From: Gymnorhina tibicen
Taxonomy: Eukaryota; Chordata; Aves; Passeriformes; Artamidae
Length of the DNA: 64,000 nucleotides
Assembly: GCA_013399875.1 (NCBI GenBank)
Contig: VXAZ01003262.1
Coordinates: 38,196-102,195 of the forward strand
Direction of reading: 5' to 3'
The first letter of the stretch is position 1, and every line of letters begins with the position of its first letter. The notes beneath the pieces are model-generated. The model was given only the letters and a program-made list of their open reading frames with translations, had not been told where the DNA came from and did no database searches. The position numbers and the translations under genes are program-made. Shown piece by piece: positions 1-33,414 of the stretch.

Positions 1-515
1 GCCCTGCATCCAGCTCTGGGGTCCCAGCACAGGAAGGACAGGGACCTGCTGGAGTGAGTCCAGAGGCTACCAAGATAATTAGAGGGATGGAGAACCTCTC
101 CTACAAGGAAAGGCTGAGAATATTTGAATTGTTAAGCCTGGAAAAGAGAAGGCTTCAGGGTGACCGAATTGCAGCCTTCCAGTACCTGAAGGGAGTATTC
201 AAGACCAATGGAAAGAGACTTTTCACAAGGGCATGTGGTGACAAAACAAGGGAGAATGGCTCCAAACTGAGAGGGCAGGTTTAGATTTGATATTAGGGAG
301 AAATTCTTTACTGAGGTTGGTGAGGAACTGAAACAGGTTGCCCAGAGAAGTTGTGGATGCCCCATTCCCAGAAGTGTTCAAGGCCAGGCTTGATGGAGCT
401 TAGAGCAACCTAACCCAGTGAAGGGTGTTCCTGTCCACAGCCAGGGCTGGAACTGGATGATCTTTAGGGTTCCTTCCAAACCAGGCCATTCTGGGTGACT
501 GTGGTGACTACCAAC
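1..515 (+). mobile_element. CR1 LINE fragment, 3' end
   Basis: The sequence runs from the CR1 block 'ctgcatccagctctggggtc' through 'caaggaaaggctgagaa', a decayed 'gagggcaggttta' segment and 'ttgcccagagaagttgtgga' to the short 3' tail 'attctgggtgactgtggtga'. It is truncated at the window edge, diverged and carries indels. It lies antisense inside OXCT1. Confidence 0.85.
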
Positions 516-2698
516 AGAAGCAGTGGGACTCCCTGATGTTGTCCCTAATGAGCAAGGCTCCAAAGGAGGTTAAGACCTAGAGACACTCTGTTCAGCTAAG
601 TAGAACTAGCACCTGCATCAAGACTAGCAAAGCAAAATGCCCATGTATCCTTTCAGTTATCATAAGAACAAGGTGAGATTATTTCATTACGTTTGAGGGA
701 GTCTTGGATTATTTGTCTTGTTAATGGTGTACTGTACCTAAAAGCTATTACCTGCTGAGTCAGACACAGGCCTTTGTTAAACAAAAGATAACCACTGGTA
801 AGTGGTGCAGAATAGTCCACTCAGCATGAAGATACCTGGAATGAAAGCTGCCACAATGTGCTGTATGTGGAACAAAAGATCTAGGGCCCATGAAGTATCA
901 CTTTAAAAAAAAAACCAAAACAAAGTTTTAAAAACAGCTTTCTAAAGAAGTTGGTGCCATTCTGGATTCCAAGAAAACAGTATAGCTTGATGTATGAGAA
1001 TAGAAAAAAATTAATGCCAGCCTGTGGTCCGAGTAAGTGTACCTAAAGTACATCGTTTAAATTTATAAAAGCTCTTAGCTTGACGGTGATTAACAGTTTG
1101 GCAGAGACACCATTGCTACTGAATCCACAGAGTCACAGGAAACATACTATGAATAGTACCACAATGCTGTGAAAGTGGTAGCAGACGGCAAGTTGTAAGA
1201 CGAGCCTATTCTGTGTCATCAGATAATTATGTTTCATCCAGAAACAGAATAGGTCACTGCTTATCATAAGCAAATTCCTTTGAGCTAGAAATATTCTATA
1301 TGGAATAGGACAGCAGATGATGATTTGTTTCCATCTTTGATTAGTTACATTTGAAGGGAGGAGTCAAGATTTTTAAGTCTTCACTCCAGATGGAAGTAGT
1401 ACCTGGTATCAGCTGTATTATGTGAATGTGGGAGATATATGAAGACTTCTGAAAGGAACAGGAAGAAGGAAAGGCATAGAGAACAACAAGACATAAAGGA
1501 AGGGAGTAAAAGGAGAACACAATCAGTCTGTTTCTGTGGAGAATGAAAGAACTTTTCAGAGGTATCTACTATGCATCAGTAGATAGATGCATAGTACTAT
1601 ACACTACTACAGAGAGTAGTGGCTCAGGATCAAAGACAAGGCCAAGGGGGAAGAGTGTTTCCTGTATTCAATGTACCAGAGCCTAAGGAAAGCAGTTTAG
1701 CAACCATCAAATTCATCTGCATGCACACAAAAAAGTTCATCTTTCAATCAGAAACCATATTTTCTTGCCAGTGGGCAAGTCAGGATGTCAAGAGTTGGGC
1801 AAAATAAAAACTTATTTATTAATTTTCAAGTATTTTAATTTAGTATTAATTATGTGGAGAGCTATAGATACACATATATACATAAAGAAAAGCATTACTT
1901 TGTGGGTATTGTTTTATACACATATTTTTCAGTTGCTTTTCCAACTCCTTGTTTGTTCTAATACGTACAAAGACAGACTCTCAATCAGCATCTGCTTGTA
2001 ATAAACTGCAAGTGATAACTACAACACTTACCTTTTCATCTGACAGCCATAAGACAAACAAATAAAAACCAGGCATTAAACATAAGCAAACCTCTCTCCT
2101 GCTTCAGTTCAGGACAAACCAGAACACAAACAGAGCAACTCATATAAAAGATTTTCTCAGCAGTGCAACGTCAAACTTTTCATTGAAAAGATGTTTAAAT
2201 TCATACGATGCCTTTCCCTACACCGCTGAGATCAAATCAACTTTAACACAGTTTTCTTTAGACAGAATCAGTTTTCCCATCACTCGCTGGCCAGAAGACT
2301 GACTCGGTTCCCTTCTCTTCTGTCATACATGAACCTGCACTTCTTGGGTCAGCCTTTAATTGCTCAAGAAAAAGGACCCAAACTAACATGAAAATTGAAA
2401 GGAAGAGGATGTCACTAAAATTCTCAACAGTCATCATAACAACTTTGGTCTGCTGTGTCTCATTTTTAACTACCAATGTTTTATTTCATAGCTATGTTTG
2501 AATTCTCAAAATTCATTAGAAAAAGCAGTTATATTTTGGTGTTTCATAGCAGTGTAATTTGACAGTAGGGAAAGGCAATATGAAAGAATGTAAAATCAGT
2601 AAAACATTATTTTTCCATAACACAGGAGACAGGATTCTCCTTCTCATTCATTATCTAAACTGTAAAATAATCTTTTCCCACCAGTAAACAAGTCATAC
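516..2698. other. OXCT1 intron 6 sequence, no gene seen
   Basis: AT-rich intronic DNA. I see no coding frame longer than chance and no mobile element I can name. It contains an 11-bp inverted repeat at 1567-1596. Confidence 0.7.
1567..1596. repeat. Perfect 11-bp inverted repeat with 8-nt loop
   Basis: TACTATGCATC at 1567-1577 is followed, after 8 bases, by its reverse complement GATGCATAGTA at 1586-1596. This could form a hairpin. It is in OXCT1 intron 6 and no function is implied. Confidence 0.8.
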
Positions 2699-22081
<19,383 letters not shown>

Positions 22082-23340
22082 CTGCAACAACAATAAAAGA
22101 AACAAGTGAATGAACAAAAGGCATTATACAGTAGCTTTGTAATGAAGTCGATGCCTCTGGCTAGATAGGAGGGAAAATAGATTAAAAAAGATATTGCTAC
22201 TGTAAATACTAAGCGGAGGGGGAAGGGGGGAAGGGGGAAGGAGGGAGGGAAGTACGTTGCAGGTCTCAGAAACAAGACAAAGTTACTGAATTACTGACAA
22301 ATTGTGGCTTTCTGAGAACAGATTTACAAATGCAATTCCTCAGCACAAGTTGGAGCCATCCACAGACTTCTTAAACCTATTTATTGCTACATGAGCTTCA
22401 AAGACATCCAGACACTAAACAAACAGAAACTGCTGAAAGAAAGACAACACCGCCACAAAAATTTGAGTGGAAGCCAAGGAACAATAGGAAGGACAGCACT
22501 GTACTGGCAGTATAGTAAGCAGGGACACCGTTCCACAGAGCAGACCCTCCCCCAACTTCCTTGTGTAGTCTTAGAGCTCCTTGTATTGTTGAAGAACAGC
22601 CCAGAATCAAGAAGACTCCAAGAAATGCATGAAATATGGAGGACAAGAGGGAAATCAATACAAATCCCATCTCCAAACCTGGACCTCACAGTGCAAAGCC
22701 ATCACACAGTAGTCATCACAAGTTATGCATGTACTGTTATGTCCTTGGGTCACAGTTATCTTTTTTTCTCTTTAAGTATTTACCACTAATAATTAATGCA
22801 TTAATACTACTCATGGATTTGTTCAGACACCAGACGAAAAACTGACACTTAAGTCACTATGTTGAAACAGTCTCAATAAATTCAAAAAATCTGGAAACTA
22901 AAGTACTACCTACTGGTGTACTACCTACTGGCGTTTCAACTTCAAGCTTGATAGCAAAAGTGAAAAAAATTACATTGTGAAAGAGGGAGAAAAATTAAGA
23001 AATAAGCAAGGTAATCTACACATTTTAAAGACAATAGTCCAATTCTTCCCTGAAGAGCTACCTTAAGAGTTACCTACAGTTACAACCAAGGCAACATTTT
23101 TTGGCTCAGTTTCAATATTACACAACCTGTCCTCTTTATAAAATTAAAGCTGCAAGAGTTTATACTGACTATTAAGGAAAGCTTTCTGAATGGAAGCTTA
23201 CCTCCTTCCCAGTGGAAACACTGATGTTCCTCTGCTTTGATGGGCTCAATAAAAAGTCATTTTGTAGGTCATAACAAACAATGTCACATGAGAAAAACTA
23301 CAACAGCCTTCTGCATGCCAAATTATACCATGAATGTTTT
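22082..23340. other. OXCT1 intron 1, right of exon 2
   Basis: It holds a GA-rich tract (about 22214-22252, ggaaggggg units) and a 15-bp tandem duplication at 22903-22932. No gene seen. ORFs near 22390-22790 on both strands are chance overlaps without homology. Confidence 0.6.
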
Positions 23341-23394
23341 GCCACTGATCCACGGTATTCAAAAAGTCACGGAGTCAGGTGCAGTCCCTTGAAA

Positions 23395-24395
23395 CTTCCC
23401 TGAGGGAAACATTGTGCCCATCTTTAAAAAGGGTAAAAAAGAGGACCCAAGGAACTACCACCCTGTCAGCCTCACCTCTGTGCCTGGGAAGATCACAGAA
23501 CAGATCTTCCCAGAAGCTGTGCTAAGGCACATGGAGGACAGGGAGGTGATTCGGGACAGCCAGCACAGCTTCACTGAGGGCAAGTCCTGCCTGACCAGTC
23601 TGGTGACCCTCTGTGGGGGAGTGACCACATCAGTAGACAAGGGAAGGGCTATGAATTCATCTGCACTTCTGTAAAGCCTTTGACACAGTTCCCCACAACA
23701 TCTTTGTCTAATTTGGAGACAGATGGATTTGATTGCATGGATTTGGTGGATGAAGAACTGGTTGGATGGCCACATCCAGAGGGGAGTGGTCAATGGCTCA
23801 GAGTCCTGATGGATATTGCTGATGCATGATGTCCCTCAGGGGTTGGTATTGGGACCACAACTGTTTAATATCTTCATAAATGACAAAGAGACATCAAGTA
23901 CACCCTCAGTCAGTTTGTAGGTGACACCAAGCTAACCAGTGCAGCTGACACCCTGAGGAATGGGATGCCATCCAGAAGGACCTGGACAAGATCAAGAAGT
24001 TGGCCCATGGGAATCTTATAGGGTTCCACAAGGCCAAATGCAAGGTGCTCCACCTGCATCAGGGAAATCCCAGGCCTGAGTACAGACTGGGAGAAGAACT
24101 CATTGACTCACTGGTGCTGCTGGTGGGTGAAAGGCTGAGCACTCAGCTCAGAGAGCCAAAAGTGTCCTGGGCGGCATTCAGGGCAGTGTGGGCAGCAAGG
24201 GAGGGAGGGGATTGTGCCCCTCTGCTCCACTCTGGTGAGACCCACCTGGAGCACTGCATCCAGCTCTGGGGTCCTCTGAACAGGAAAGACATGGACCTGT
24301 CAGAGCAGGTCCAGAGGAGTGTTATGTGCTGGCAGCCTTTGGAATCACAGTACAACAGGGCTGCAAGAAAGCTTGAGGGCCAGGGCTAGAGGGAG
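23395..24395 (+). mobile_element. CR1 LINE fragment, reverse-transcriptase region
   Basis: 'attgtgcccatctttaaaaa', 'ctaccaccctgtcagcctca' and 'tgatgtccctcaggggttgg' are diagnostic CR1 reverse-transcriptase segments. It continues through 'tgcaaggtgctccacctgca' to 'ctggagcactgcatccagct'. Many indels and stops break the frame. It lies in OXCT1 intron 1, antisense to the gene. Confidence 0.92.
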
Positions 24396-25240
24396 GCCAG
24401 GCTCCTGCTGTGTCCCAGTACCCACACACAGGAAAATATTCAGAGGCCACGTGGAACCTTTTCTTTAATCTTCCCTACTGTGTGCAACAGTGGTGAACAG
24501 AGCAGCACGTGTTACACAAGCATGCGTTTGCAGGTTGGATGTCTCCAATAAGTGTATCTGCCCTTCTATCCTAAATATGTTCCTCTCAGCCCCTTTCATA
24601 CCCACCCCGTTGTTTGACTGCAGTGGGCACCTATGCTTCCCTGCACATCGAGGCAGCAAGCTAAGACCTCAGGAGCTGGCAACAGTTCTGGCAGGTTTAA
24701 GAAAGTAACGTGGGGACAGATGAACTCCTAGAATAACCAACAGAATTAAATTATCTGGAAAAGCAAAAATATGACTTAGTAAAACAAAACCTGAAAGCGC
24801 TAAGATTTGTACATAAGGATATCAGAAGTAGTAAACACAGGCATAAGAAGGTGAGCTTTTTCAACTAAAATAAATTAAGAAAAGCCACAGAGACCCTTCT
24901 GGCTGAAGAGACAAAAAAATAACTTTGCTATGGTTACATGTGGGCTGGAAACCATTAAATCTGCGAGGTTTGGCAGAAGCTTCCCACAGGAAGGGCAAAG
25001 CAAGCGAGCGAGGGAGCTGCACGGCTGCACAGCACACGTTTATGGCCAGCAGTAGATGGCCGGGCTGCCAGCGGGTTGCGCACACCTGCTCCCCACCTCC
25101 GGGCGAGGAGGCGGTGAGAGCAACATGGGAACTGTAACTGTGCTGCCTTCTGAAATTACGGGAAACCAAATTTTAAAAAAATTAAAAAAATAAAAAATTA
25201 AATATAAAAACAAGACCAAAAAAACCGCAAAGCCAACCCT

Positions 25241-26060
25241 CCGTGCCAGCCTCTCAAGGTCACCGCATCCCCAACCGCCGCCGGGCCCGGGCCTGCGGCG
25301 GGGCCGCGCTCTGCCCTCTCTCCTCGTCCCCGCCGCCCGCGGGGCTCCCGTGGCACAAACCCCTCGAGAACAAAGCCATGGCTTCCCCGCGGGGCGGGAA
25401 GCGCCTCGTCCGGGGTGGCAGGGCGGCCGCCCACCCGGGGGCTCGGCCACCCGCCGCGACACAAACCGATCCCAGTGANNNNNNNNNNNNNNNNNNNNNN
25501 NNNNNNNNNNNNNNNNNNNNNNNNNNNNNNNNNNNNNNNNNNNNNNNNNNNNNNNNNNNNNNNNNNNNNNNNNNNNNNNNNNNNNNNNNNNNNNNNNNNN
25601 NNNNNNNNNNNNNNNNNNNNNNNNNNNNNNNNNNNNNNNNNNNNNNNNNNNNNNNNNNNNNNNNNNNNNNNNNNNNNNNNNNNNNNNNNNNNNNNNNNNN
25701 NNNNNNNNNNNNNNNNNNNNNNNNNNNNNNNNNNNNNNNNNNNNNNNNNNNNNNNNNNNNNNNNNNNNNNNNNNNNNNNNNNNNNNNNNNNNNNNNNNNN
25801 NNNNNNNNNNNNNNNNNNNNNNNNNNNNNNNNNNNNNNNNNNNNNNNNNNNNNNNNNNNNNNNNNNNNNNNNNNNNNNNNNNNNNNNNNNNNNNNNNNNN
25901 NNNNNNNNNNNNNNNNNNNNNNNGGGTTCCCCTCGGCCTCGGCCCGGGCGCCGTCCGGGACCCGGGAGAGCTGTCCAGCCGCCCTGCGGCTGCCGAGCAC
26001 AGGCAGCCCGTCCCGGGCGCTGTCCCACGGAAGGGAGCAGCCCCCACCGATAGCTTCCAC
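25241..26060 (-). promoter_or_regulatory. OXCT1: CpG island, probable OXCT1 promoter and first exon
   Basis: Very GC- and CpG-rich sequence lies on both sides of a 445-N gap (25241-25478 and 25924-26060), in sharp contrast to the AT-rich flanks. OXCT1 exon 2 is 3.2 kb away, so this island is the expected transcription start. I could not find the OXCT1 start codon and targeting peptide in the visible parts; they most likely fall inside the gap. Confidence 0.75.
25479..25923. other. Assembly gap of 445 N
   Basis: The gap lies in the middle of the CpG island. It is probably a GC-related sequencing dropout, common in bird assemblies. It explains the missing OXCT1 exon 1. Long frames spanning it are artefacts. 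Confidence 0.98.
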
Positions 26061-29000
26061 TGATACCCCGCTCCATCGTCAGCGGTTTTGTTCATAAAAA
26101 CCATCAGAACCCGCGCAAAACACATGTGGGCAAAATGTATCAATCAGCGGCGCTTCAGTGTTACAATGCTACAATCACTTCAGAAAACAAGGGCTTTTCC
26201 TGTTTTCCTTTCCTTTTTCCTGTTTTCCTTTCCACGATTTCCACAGATGGACAACTCAGATGTGCTATCTCAGCTGTTTCCCCTGTGAAGTTAAGGTGGC
26301 TTAAATTCCTGTGTTGTGACTTTGTGACCAAGGACTAGCATCATGGGAATTAAGGAAAGGGCAGAGGCTTTCAGTGGTTAAGTTTCCAGTCAGGGTGACC
26401 CAGACTCCAGAAAGCACATGGTCTCCACAGAGCACTGGGATGCTATGTTTGGGTGGGAAAATGTTACTAGAATAGATGTATACTTGTTGAAGCAGCAGCC
26501 ACATGATGTGAACTGCTGGCCCTTCTGCTGCTGCTAGAAGGAAAATTCAAAGCATGCCTCTACTATTATTTACACTTTCTAAAAATACCCCAAGTGATCA
26601 GCGCATGCCCTAACAATGCCCAATGCAACAGAAGAAGTCACAGAAAAAATGCAAGAAGCTGTTTATAGGCAGGAAAAGAGAAATTCTCCTCATGCACATG
26701 ACAGGAGGTCACACTTCTGGCAGGTCATGCTGACCCTTGTCTTGTTTCCAGGCTGTTTCCAATGCAGCTGCCAGCCTCACTGTAATTTGCCATTGTGGTA
26801 ATCAACACACAGAAGGGTAAGTTGCAAGGAAAACAAGGTCTTCAGAGTGTGCTGCTGGTCTACAAAGTGGTTTTGCACAACCTGACCATTTTATTCAGAG
26901 CCTTGCTGGTGGTGGTCCATGGCCTGTGGCATGCCACTCTCTTATAAAAGCATTTAAAAAGGTGCCGGTTCCTGTACTTACAGTTCACATCACAGGCAAA
27001 CCTTGCAGATACCAGTGAAGTGTGGTGGGGACACCTTCACAGTCGTGAAGGTTTTCAGTTCTTTTGGGTTTTTTTTTCTAGTTATTCACCATATTTAGCT
27101 AGTCAGTTAAGTCTGGGGCAGTTCCAAGTGAAAAAAGCTACAAATTCCAGGGGCATAATGAACTAAAACCAAAATAACAGCACAGCTTGTATTCTTCCAG
27201 GACTAAGCAGAAAAGTTTCCCAGGACTGGATTTCTGAACCTTTGTTCTACCTAAATTTCATATAAACAAGTAAATTCCTTAAGTCACATTTCCTTTCATG
27301 ACAAAATTTTCCAAAGCATAGAAAAACTTATTCTCTTCAGTTGAGTAAGCTATCTTCCTTTAAACCAACAGTGTGCACTCTAGAACTTAGCAAAGAGTTC
27401 AGTGTTGAGTATTTGCTATATATCCAGCTAGCATTTATTTTGCATGGAGTTTGCCCTATTTGGGATTCCAACAGTGTTCCTTCTTGCAGACTGAAAGAAG
27501 GTGGCTAACTGCATGCAGTAGGTATAGCAATGAGTATTAATACCTCCTTGGAATATCTATTATGCAAAACTGGTTATTCCACTTAAATAAATTAGTTTAT
27601 GAACTAAATTTTCCTTACTAGGCCCTACAGATTATGTAAAACTAATCTTAAAAAAAATTGCAAAGTTCACATGTTTTGGACTGCAAGCATTTTATTTTGG
27701 CTTAGAAAAGCTCCAACCATGACTGAAAGAGTAGATAAAATAATTTGTTCCGGAGTAGCTTAGAAAGCACAGTAGATCATCAACTTTTTCTTTAAGATGT
27801 CTTAAAGCTCTTCACACAACCAGAACTGCAACTAAGCACCCAATGCGAAACAAGTCTCTAAAATGATCAAGACTTTTTCAAATCTTATTTTGTTTAGTGA
27901 AGTAAATCACATGACCGCAGTAAATGTGATTTTAACTTTAAAACACTTTCCAAATTCAACAGCGTTTACAAATGAGGAGAGTTTTGAGTCCTTGGTGCCC
28001 AAAACAAGTCAGCAGGTAGACATTCTGGAGCTACCACAGGTTAATCATTATATACACTGTATAACACCAGCTTACTTATACTACTACCAAGCATATGATG
28101 TCAAAGTCAGCACAGCAATACAGTGAAATAATATTGCCCAAAGAAGTCATCAAAGAGTTAGCAGGTAGTTCGGAGGTTTGATTTAGCTGCACAGGGGGAA
28201 GAACCGGACTTCCCAGGTAAAGAACTTTGTTTCTAGATTATTTTTTTTTCTTAAATTTAGTTGTACTTGACCTAGGCTTTAGCTAAATTTACCTTTCTCT
28301 CAGACCCACTGGAATTTGGCAGGAAAATTCAGTTAGTGAGGCATGAAAACCATATAGGGAGCCACAGAGAAGGGAAAGCTCATTTAACTCTGCAGCAACT
28401 AGAACACACAGACAATACCTAAACTTACCTTCAACAAGTTAATAAGTCCCAGTTCTGAAACAAGAGTTTGGTGTTTCAGTACTTTTGATTACTACTCAAA
28501 ATACGAAAGTATTTTTTATATTATTCATTTAAGAGCACTTGCAACTCATCTTTGAAAAATGCAATGAACCTGATTCCCTTGATATGGGATGGCAAGTCAA
28601 AGAAAATTGAAACACTATTTCATGGCATCCTCATATACCTGTGACAATGGAGTGCTCCAGGGAAAATGAACAAAGGAAGGATATAAAACTTAGGATATTG
28701 ATATAAAGGCATTAAATAATTATAAATATGATGAGACTATGAAAATACTTACGAGCTCTGTGCAATACATTCAACAATTTTAGGATCAACTCATAGCACT
28801 TACAGGTAAGTAACTAGGGGAAGACAAAAGGGCTGCTACCTGCATGACTAATGATCACATTAGCAAGCCATGGAAACTTAAATTTTCAATTTATTAACAA
28901 GATCTCAGTGAAAGGAAGGTCATTACAATGAAAAATTAATATGTACAAGTCTTATTAAAACTATACATGTCAAAAGTCAGCAGGGATTTGACAAATGAAA

Positions 29001-32000
29001 GTTCAAACATAATTAAATAAAAATACCAAAGGCAAAATTAAACTGGAAAACAAACAAGCAATAACAAAACCTCCCAAACCCTAAAAGCCATTTTCTAGAT
29101 GGTTATGGCAATGCAAAGCAAATGAGAGAAGCACAGAGCCAAGGTTTTTAAGGAAACAACACTTGGACCTGTTGAGGAATCTCTTTGCTAACTTTCCCTT
29201 TATAATCCTGATCTTAAGGTAAAGAGGGGATACCAAATTATGAAAGGACAGTGAAGCTACATAATAAGGAAGAACAAACACCCCTTTGGCAAGAGCAGTT
29301 CTTTATCCCTGAAGGACTTCTTGAGCAGATAATATTAAGTCCTCAAATATTTTTGTTACAGTGAATATTGTAGTAGAATACTACAGCTCATCTAATTAAG
29401 AATTTTTTTTTAATTTAACAATTTAAAATAAAACTAAAAAAAAATGAAACCAAACCAACTAAACAAAAAACCCCACTAACTGGATGAGGTTTGTGAAAAA
29501 ACAATCTTAGGGGATTTTTTTTTTTGTTGGTTTCATACTTGTCCAGTTTTCCTTATACCAGAGTCATATTTTAGGTAGAATGCCCTATTTTCATATAAAT
29601 TATAGAAAAGCTTCTACATCTTGTCAGACTATCATATCATTATTACAAGCTAAGACACGCAACTATGAAAAACTTCTTAGAAGCCACGGAATATTTTACA
29701 GTTGGGCAAAATTTGAGAATTAAAGTTACCGCAGGAAATTATTAACCTTGACAGCACTTGAGAACTAGCCACTGAAATATCAGCAGTTAAATCAAGAGTT
29801 AAGTAGTTACTGCAATTTGGTAATCTTAAAAAAAAAAAGACAAAACTTCAAAACTTTCTCCCCACTGTAAATGCTGCATCTCAATTCAAAACCACAGTAC
29901 TTACAAGGTCTAATTATATAGCACTTAAAAATTAAGGTGTCATTTTTCTTTAAATAGAACCACAAAGTCTGTTACTCAGCATGATCCTTGGCATTTCTAT
30001 TCATGTTTATATACTGCTCATTTAGTAACTGGTGTTAATATTGTCTGAATAAGTTAAGTGCAGGAACCTTTGGCAGTGACAGTCAGTATGTCTAATAGTT
30101 CTGGAGAAAGGATACGTGACTTATCATTCCTTTGCAGCAGGAGTGAGGAAAACCCAAAATGCCTATTCAGCAGATATTTACAGACATCAGCTGCACAAGT
30201 TCCATATGTTTGTGTATTGATATTTATGGAGGATGGTATAAATTCCTATTCAGAAAATGCTACTACCCTCTGACTCCTCACATTTGCCAGGAATTTTCTG
30301 CTGCAAGAACACAACAGAACTGGAAAGTCTTTCCCCCCACACCCTCTGGTCAAACTGAAAGAATGGGGTTTTTCACACTCCATACCAATGGTGCTGTAAG
30401 GGTAAACATAGCAAAAGTGGCTACTGAAACAAGAAACTGTAAACAGGAATCCTGAGCAGCTGTCACACTGCGAGTCAGTTCATGTTTGGTAACACTACTG
30501 TAACAGGCTTTTCTGGATTCTGCAATGCAATGTTAGCATTAAGAAGTTGCAGAGGGTTCTTTTAAACAAGAGCAACAGAATGTACCATAAGAACAGAACC
30601 AAGGAAGACTTTGTAAAACTACTAGCGAAGCAATTTTATTCCTTCTGTTTGATACACAACATATAAAAAGGAATACAGAGCCTTAATAAGATTATGCAGG
30701 TATTCTTTTGCAGAGGTTGTACACAGTAAACAGATCACATGCACACAGCCTATCCCACACCTCACTAGTGCTACACAATAAGACTGCAGGGCCAAGCTGC
30801 CAAAGCTGTAAATGAAGAAAGGCAACACCTGCCTGTTCGGCAGGTTTCGCCTGCAACTGTGGTTTCCTCTTTGAAACTTGGACTTTGCCATCTATTTCAT
30901 GGGTGTGGAACTTAATTGGAAAGCACTATTTCTTGTCTACAAGAATCCAGCACGCAAACTCATGCATGTAATCTAAGCCCTTGTAATTACTTTATCATCT
31001 ACTGACAGGGGAGACAATTCCATGCATGCACTGACAAAACCAAGTGCCAATCCATCTTCCAACTGATTTGGATGCTAATTATTTTGCCTAATTCTTCTAG
31101 TCCATCCAACTGCAGAAGGAACAGCCATCTGGAGTTCAGAATAGCTTCCTCCTTACAGTGGGCAGCTCATCAATGGCTTGGTTAGTATTCTCAACAGTCC
31201 AAAACTTGCACATCTAAAAGCAGACAGTCCTTTACCATGACATTTCATTTCTCAGTCACAAGCGAATTAACAGAACTAGGAAGGAATACAACAACTTTCA
31301 CTCAAGATATATGGCAAAATATGAAACTTTTGCTGTTAATTTTTTGGAAAGTGATTTAAAATGAACTACAATTCATTCCTCTGTCTTTTTAAAATGCCTC
31401 TTAGAATCCATTAGTCTTAGAGTATCATGTTTTCCTTCAGCTATCCCCTAGTTTTGGTAAAGTATATGTCTGATTTTAAAACTGGTTCTACAAATACACA
31501 CTCAGAAGAAGCTCTGAAACCTGCTAAGCCTAAGCAGCAGATTCCCTGCATTTACAAGCACACAGCTGCTTGTTGCAAAGCTCTTGGGTTTCTTGCTCTC
31601 AATTTCACCATACCCAAGCATCTCCTCCGAGATCCTGATAGTTTGTTTCAGGAGCCAGTTTGAAGCCATACCCTAACTGCTCACTGAAGACTTCCATGCT
31701 CTGGTTTTTGGGTTTTGCAGAGTTTCAGTAAACGCAATCATTTCACATTGACATCTCTTCCAGGAGATGTCTTGGTTAAAAGCTGAACTATACTGAGCGT
31801 GTTGGTGACACCCCGTGGCATCCTGCTGAACTCTCTAACACAAATGGCTTCGAGGTCTTTGACATTTGTCTTCTCAGCACCAATGCTAGTACTCACTTAA
31901 GACTAGCAGGCCCCCAGTAAAGCGCTACCTCCGTACAAAGTTTGGTATAGAGAAGATTAGGTAGCAACGGTAACCAGTAAGACTGGATTGAAACTAATTA

Positions 32001-33400
32001 CTATGGGAATGGCAAAAAGGTCTCAAGATTCCCACCTGATTTTAGAATGTATAATTAACATAACTAGATCATTTATCCAAGTGATAAACATGATGCTTTT
32101 TGCTCGTAGCACATTTATATTGTTAGTAAATTCAAGCAAGCACCTGAAGAATTTCACTTAGCTTGCAAGTTATGCTCAACAGGAATCAGAAAATTTGTCA
32201 ACAATCTTGGATTTTTTGTTTACCTCACAGGGTAAAACTTTGATTATGATTACCATAGTTTGCCACTTCAACAGTTGCGCACCATAACAGAGGAATTACC
32301 TGTGACAAAATTAGGTCTTCAAAATCAGTATGTTTATATTTAATTTCTTATGACTTCAAAAGATGGGGTTGAACATAGGCTCAAGAGGGTACTCTTGGCA
32401 GTTGCACTCACAAGTAGCAGATTTCCAGCAAGTCAACCAGAATACCACAGACACTTCACATCCTCCTCCACACTTAAGTACAACAATCGGGGACTTGTTG
32501 CTCAAGCAAGAGCAGTGCATCAATTTGCATGGCTGAACATCCAACTGCAGTACTGGAAAAGGGGTGGGGAGGCTTTTAACACAGATGAAACTTCCAGCCA
32601 CATTCATCTGAAAGATACAATCACGTAAGCACAACTTAAAAGTATAGGAGTGGGAAGAAGGGGCAAGAGAGCAGAGCAGCTCATTAAACTAATTTTCTTC
32701 TAAGAGTAATGCTTGCCAGACTAAGGCATGACACCCGTCTTGTGTACACCTCAGGTACACATTTTTTCTTGTCCATTGCATGATCCTTTCAGGAATGTTG
32801 ATTGGTTGGTTTGGGTTTTTTTTTCCTCAAGACAAACGCCAGAAGAACAAGAAAAACTTTAATGCTAAGTGCTACATAGATTAGTACAACATCCCAATTA
32901 GTGGATTTAATTGTGCTATGATCCAAGGGAATTAACTGTATAAAACCTCTTACAGAGGCAAAAAACTTCAGTAAAAGCCAAATAAAGGTTCTCTCAGGGT
33001 ACACTACACATAACAGTTTCAGAAGGAAGCTACAGTCTCATTTTACAGACATTCAGATCAGCTTGATGATTCAGCTGCACACTAGGTTTGTGCAAGAAAT
33101 GGGTAGCATTCAGCCAAATAAGTGAGCTGATGTTGCACACCAAACCATCACACAATTCTAGAATTAATACAATTAAAGATGGGAACACGCAGTAACTGAC
33201 AAGAGTCTGTTTGACCAAAGAACATTACTTCTATGTTTGCTGTAAGTCAACTGTGAAATAGTACCATAAATTACACAGTGATCTATAGCATCTGGAGACT
33301 GGGATGAAGATTGATGTACGCAAGTGTGGATATGAAAAGGGCTGTTAGAAAGGTTTTTCCAGCTTCTTGCAATATTCTGTGTGAATCTTTCCTTTCTCAC
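26061..33400. other. Intergenic DNA between OXCT1 and RIMOC1, left part
   Basis: Roughly 7 kb of AT-rich, unique-looking sequence. I see no exon with homology, no RNA gene and no mobile element I can name. The short frames at 30058-30455, 30622-30891 and 32350-32634 have no recognisable protein similarity. Confidence 0.55.
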
Positions 33401-33414
33401 GCAAGCTATGAAAA

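Noticed and set aside
25040..26143. Frames of 212-367 codons on both strands
   Set aside because: They only appear long because they run through 445 N. The visible parts show no recognisable protein and do not give the OXCT1 N terminus.
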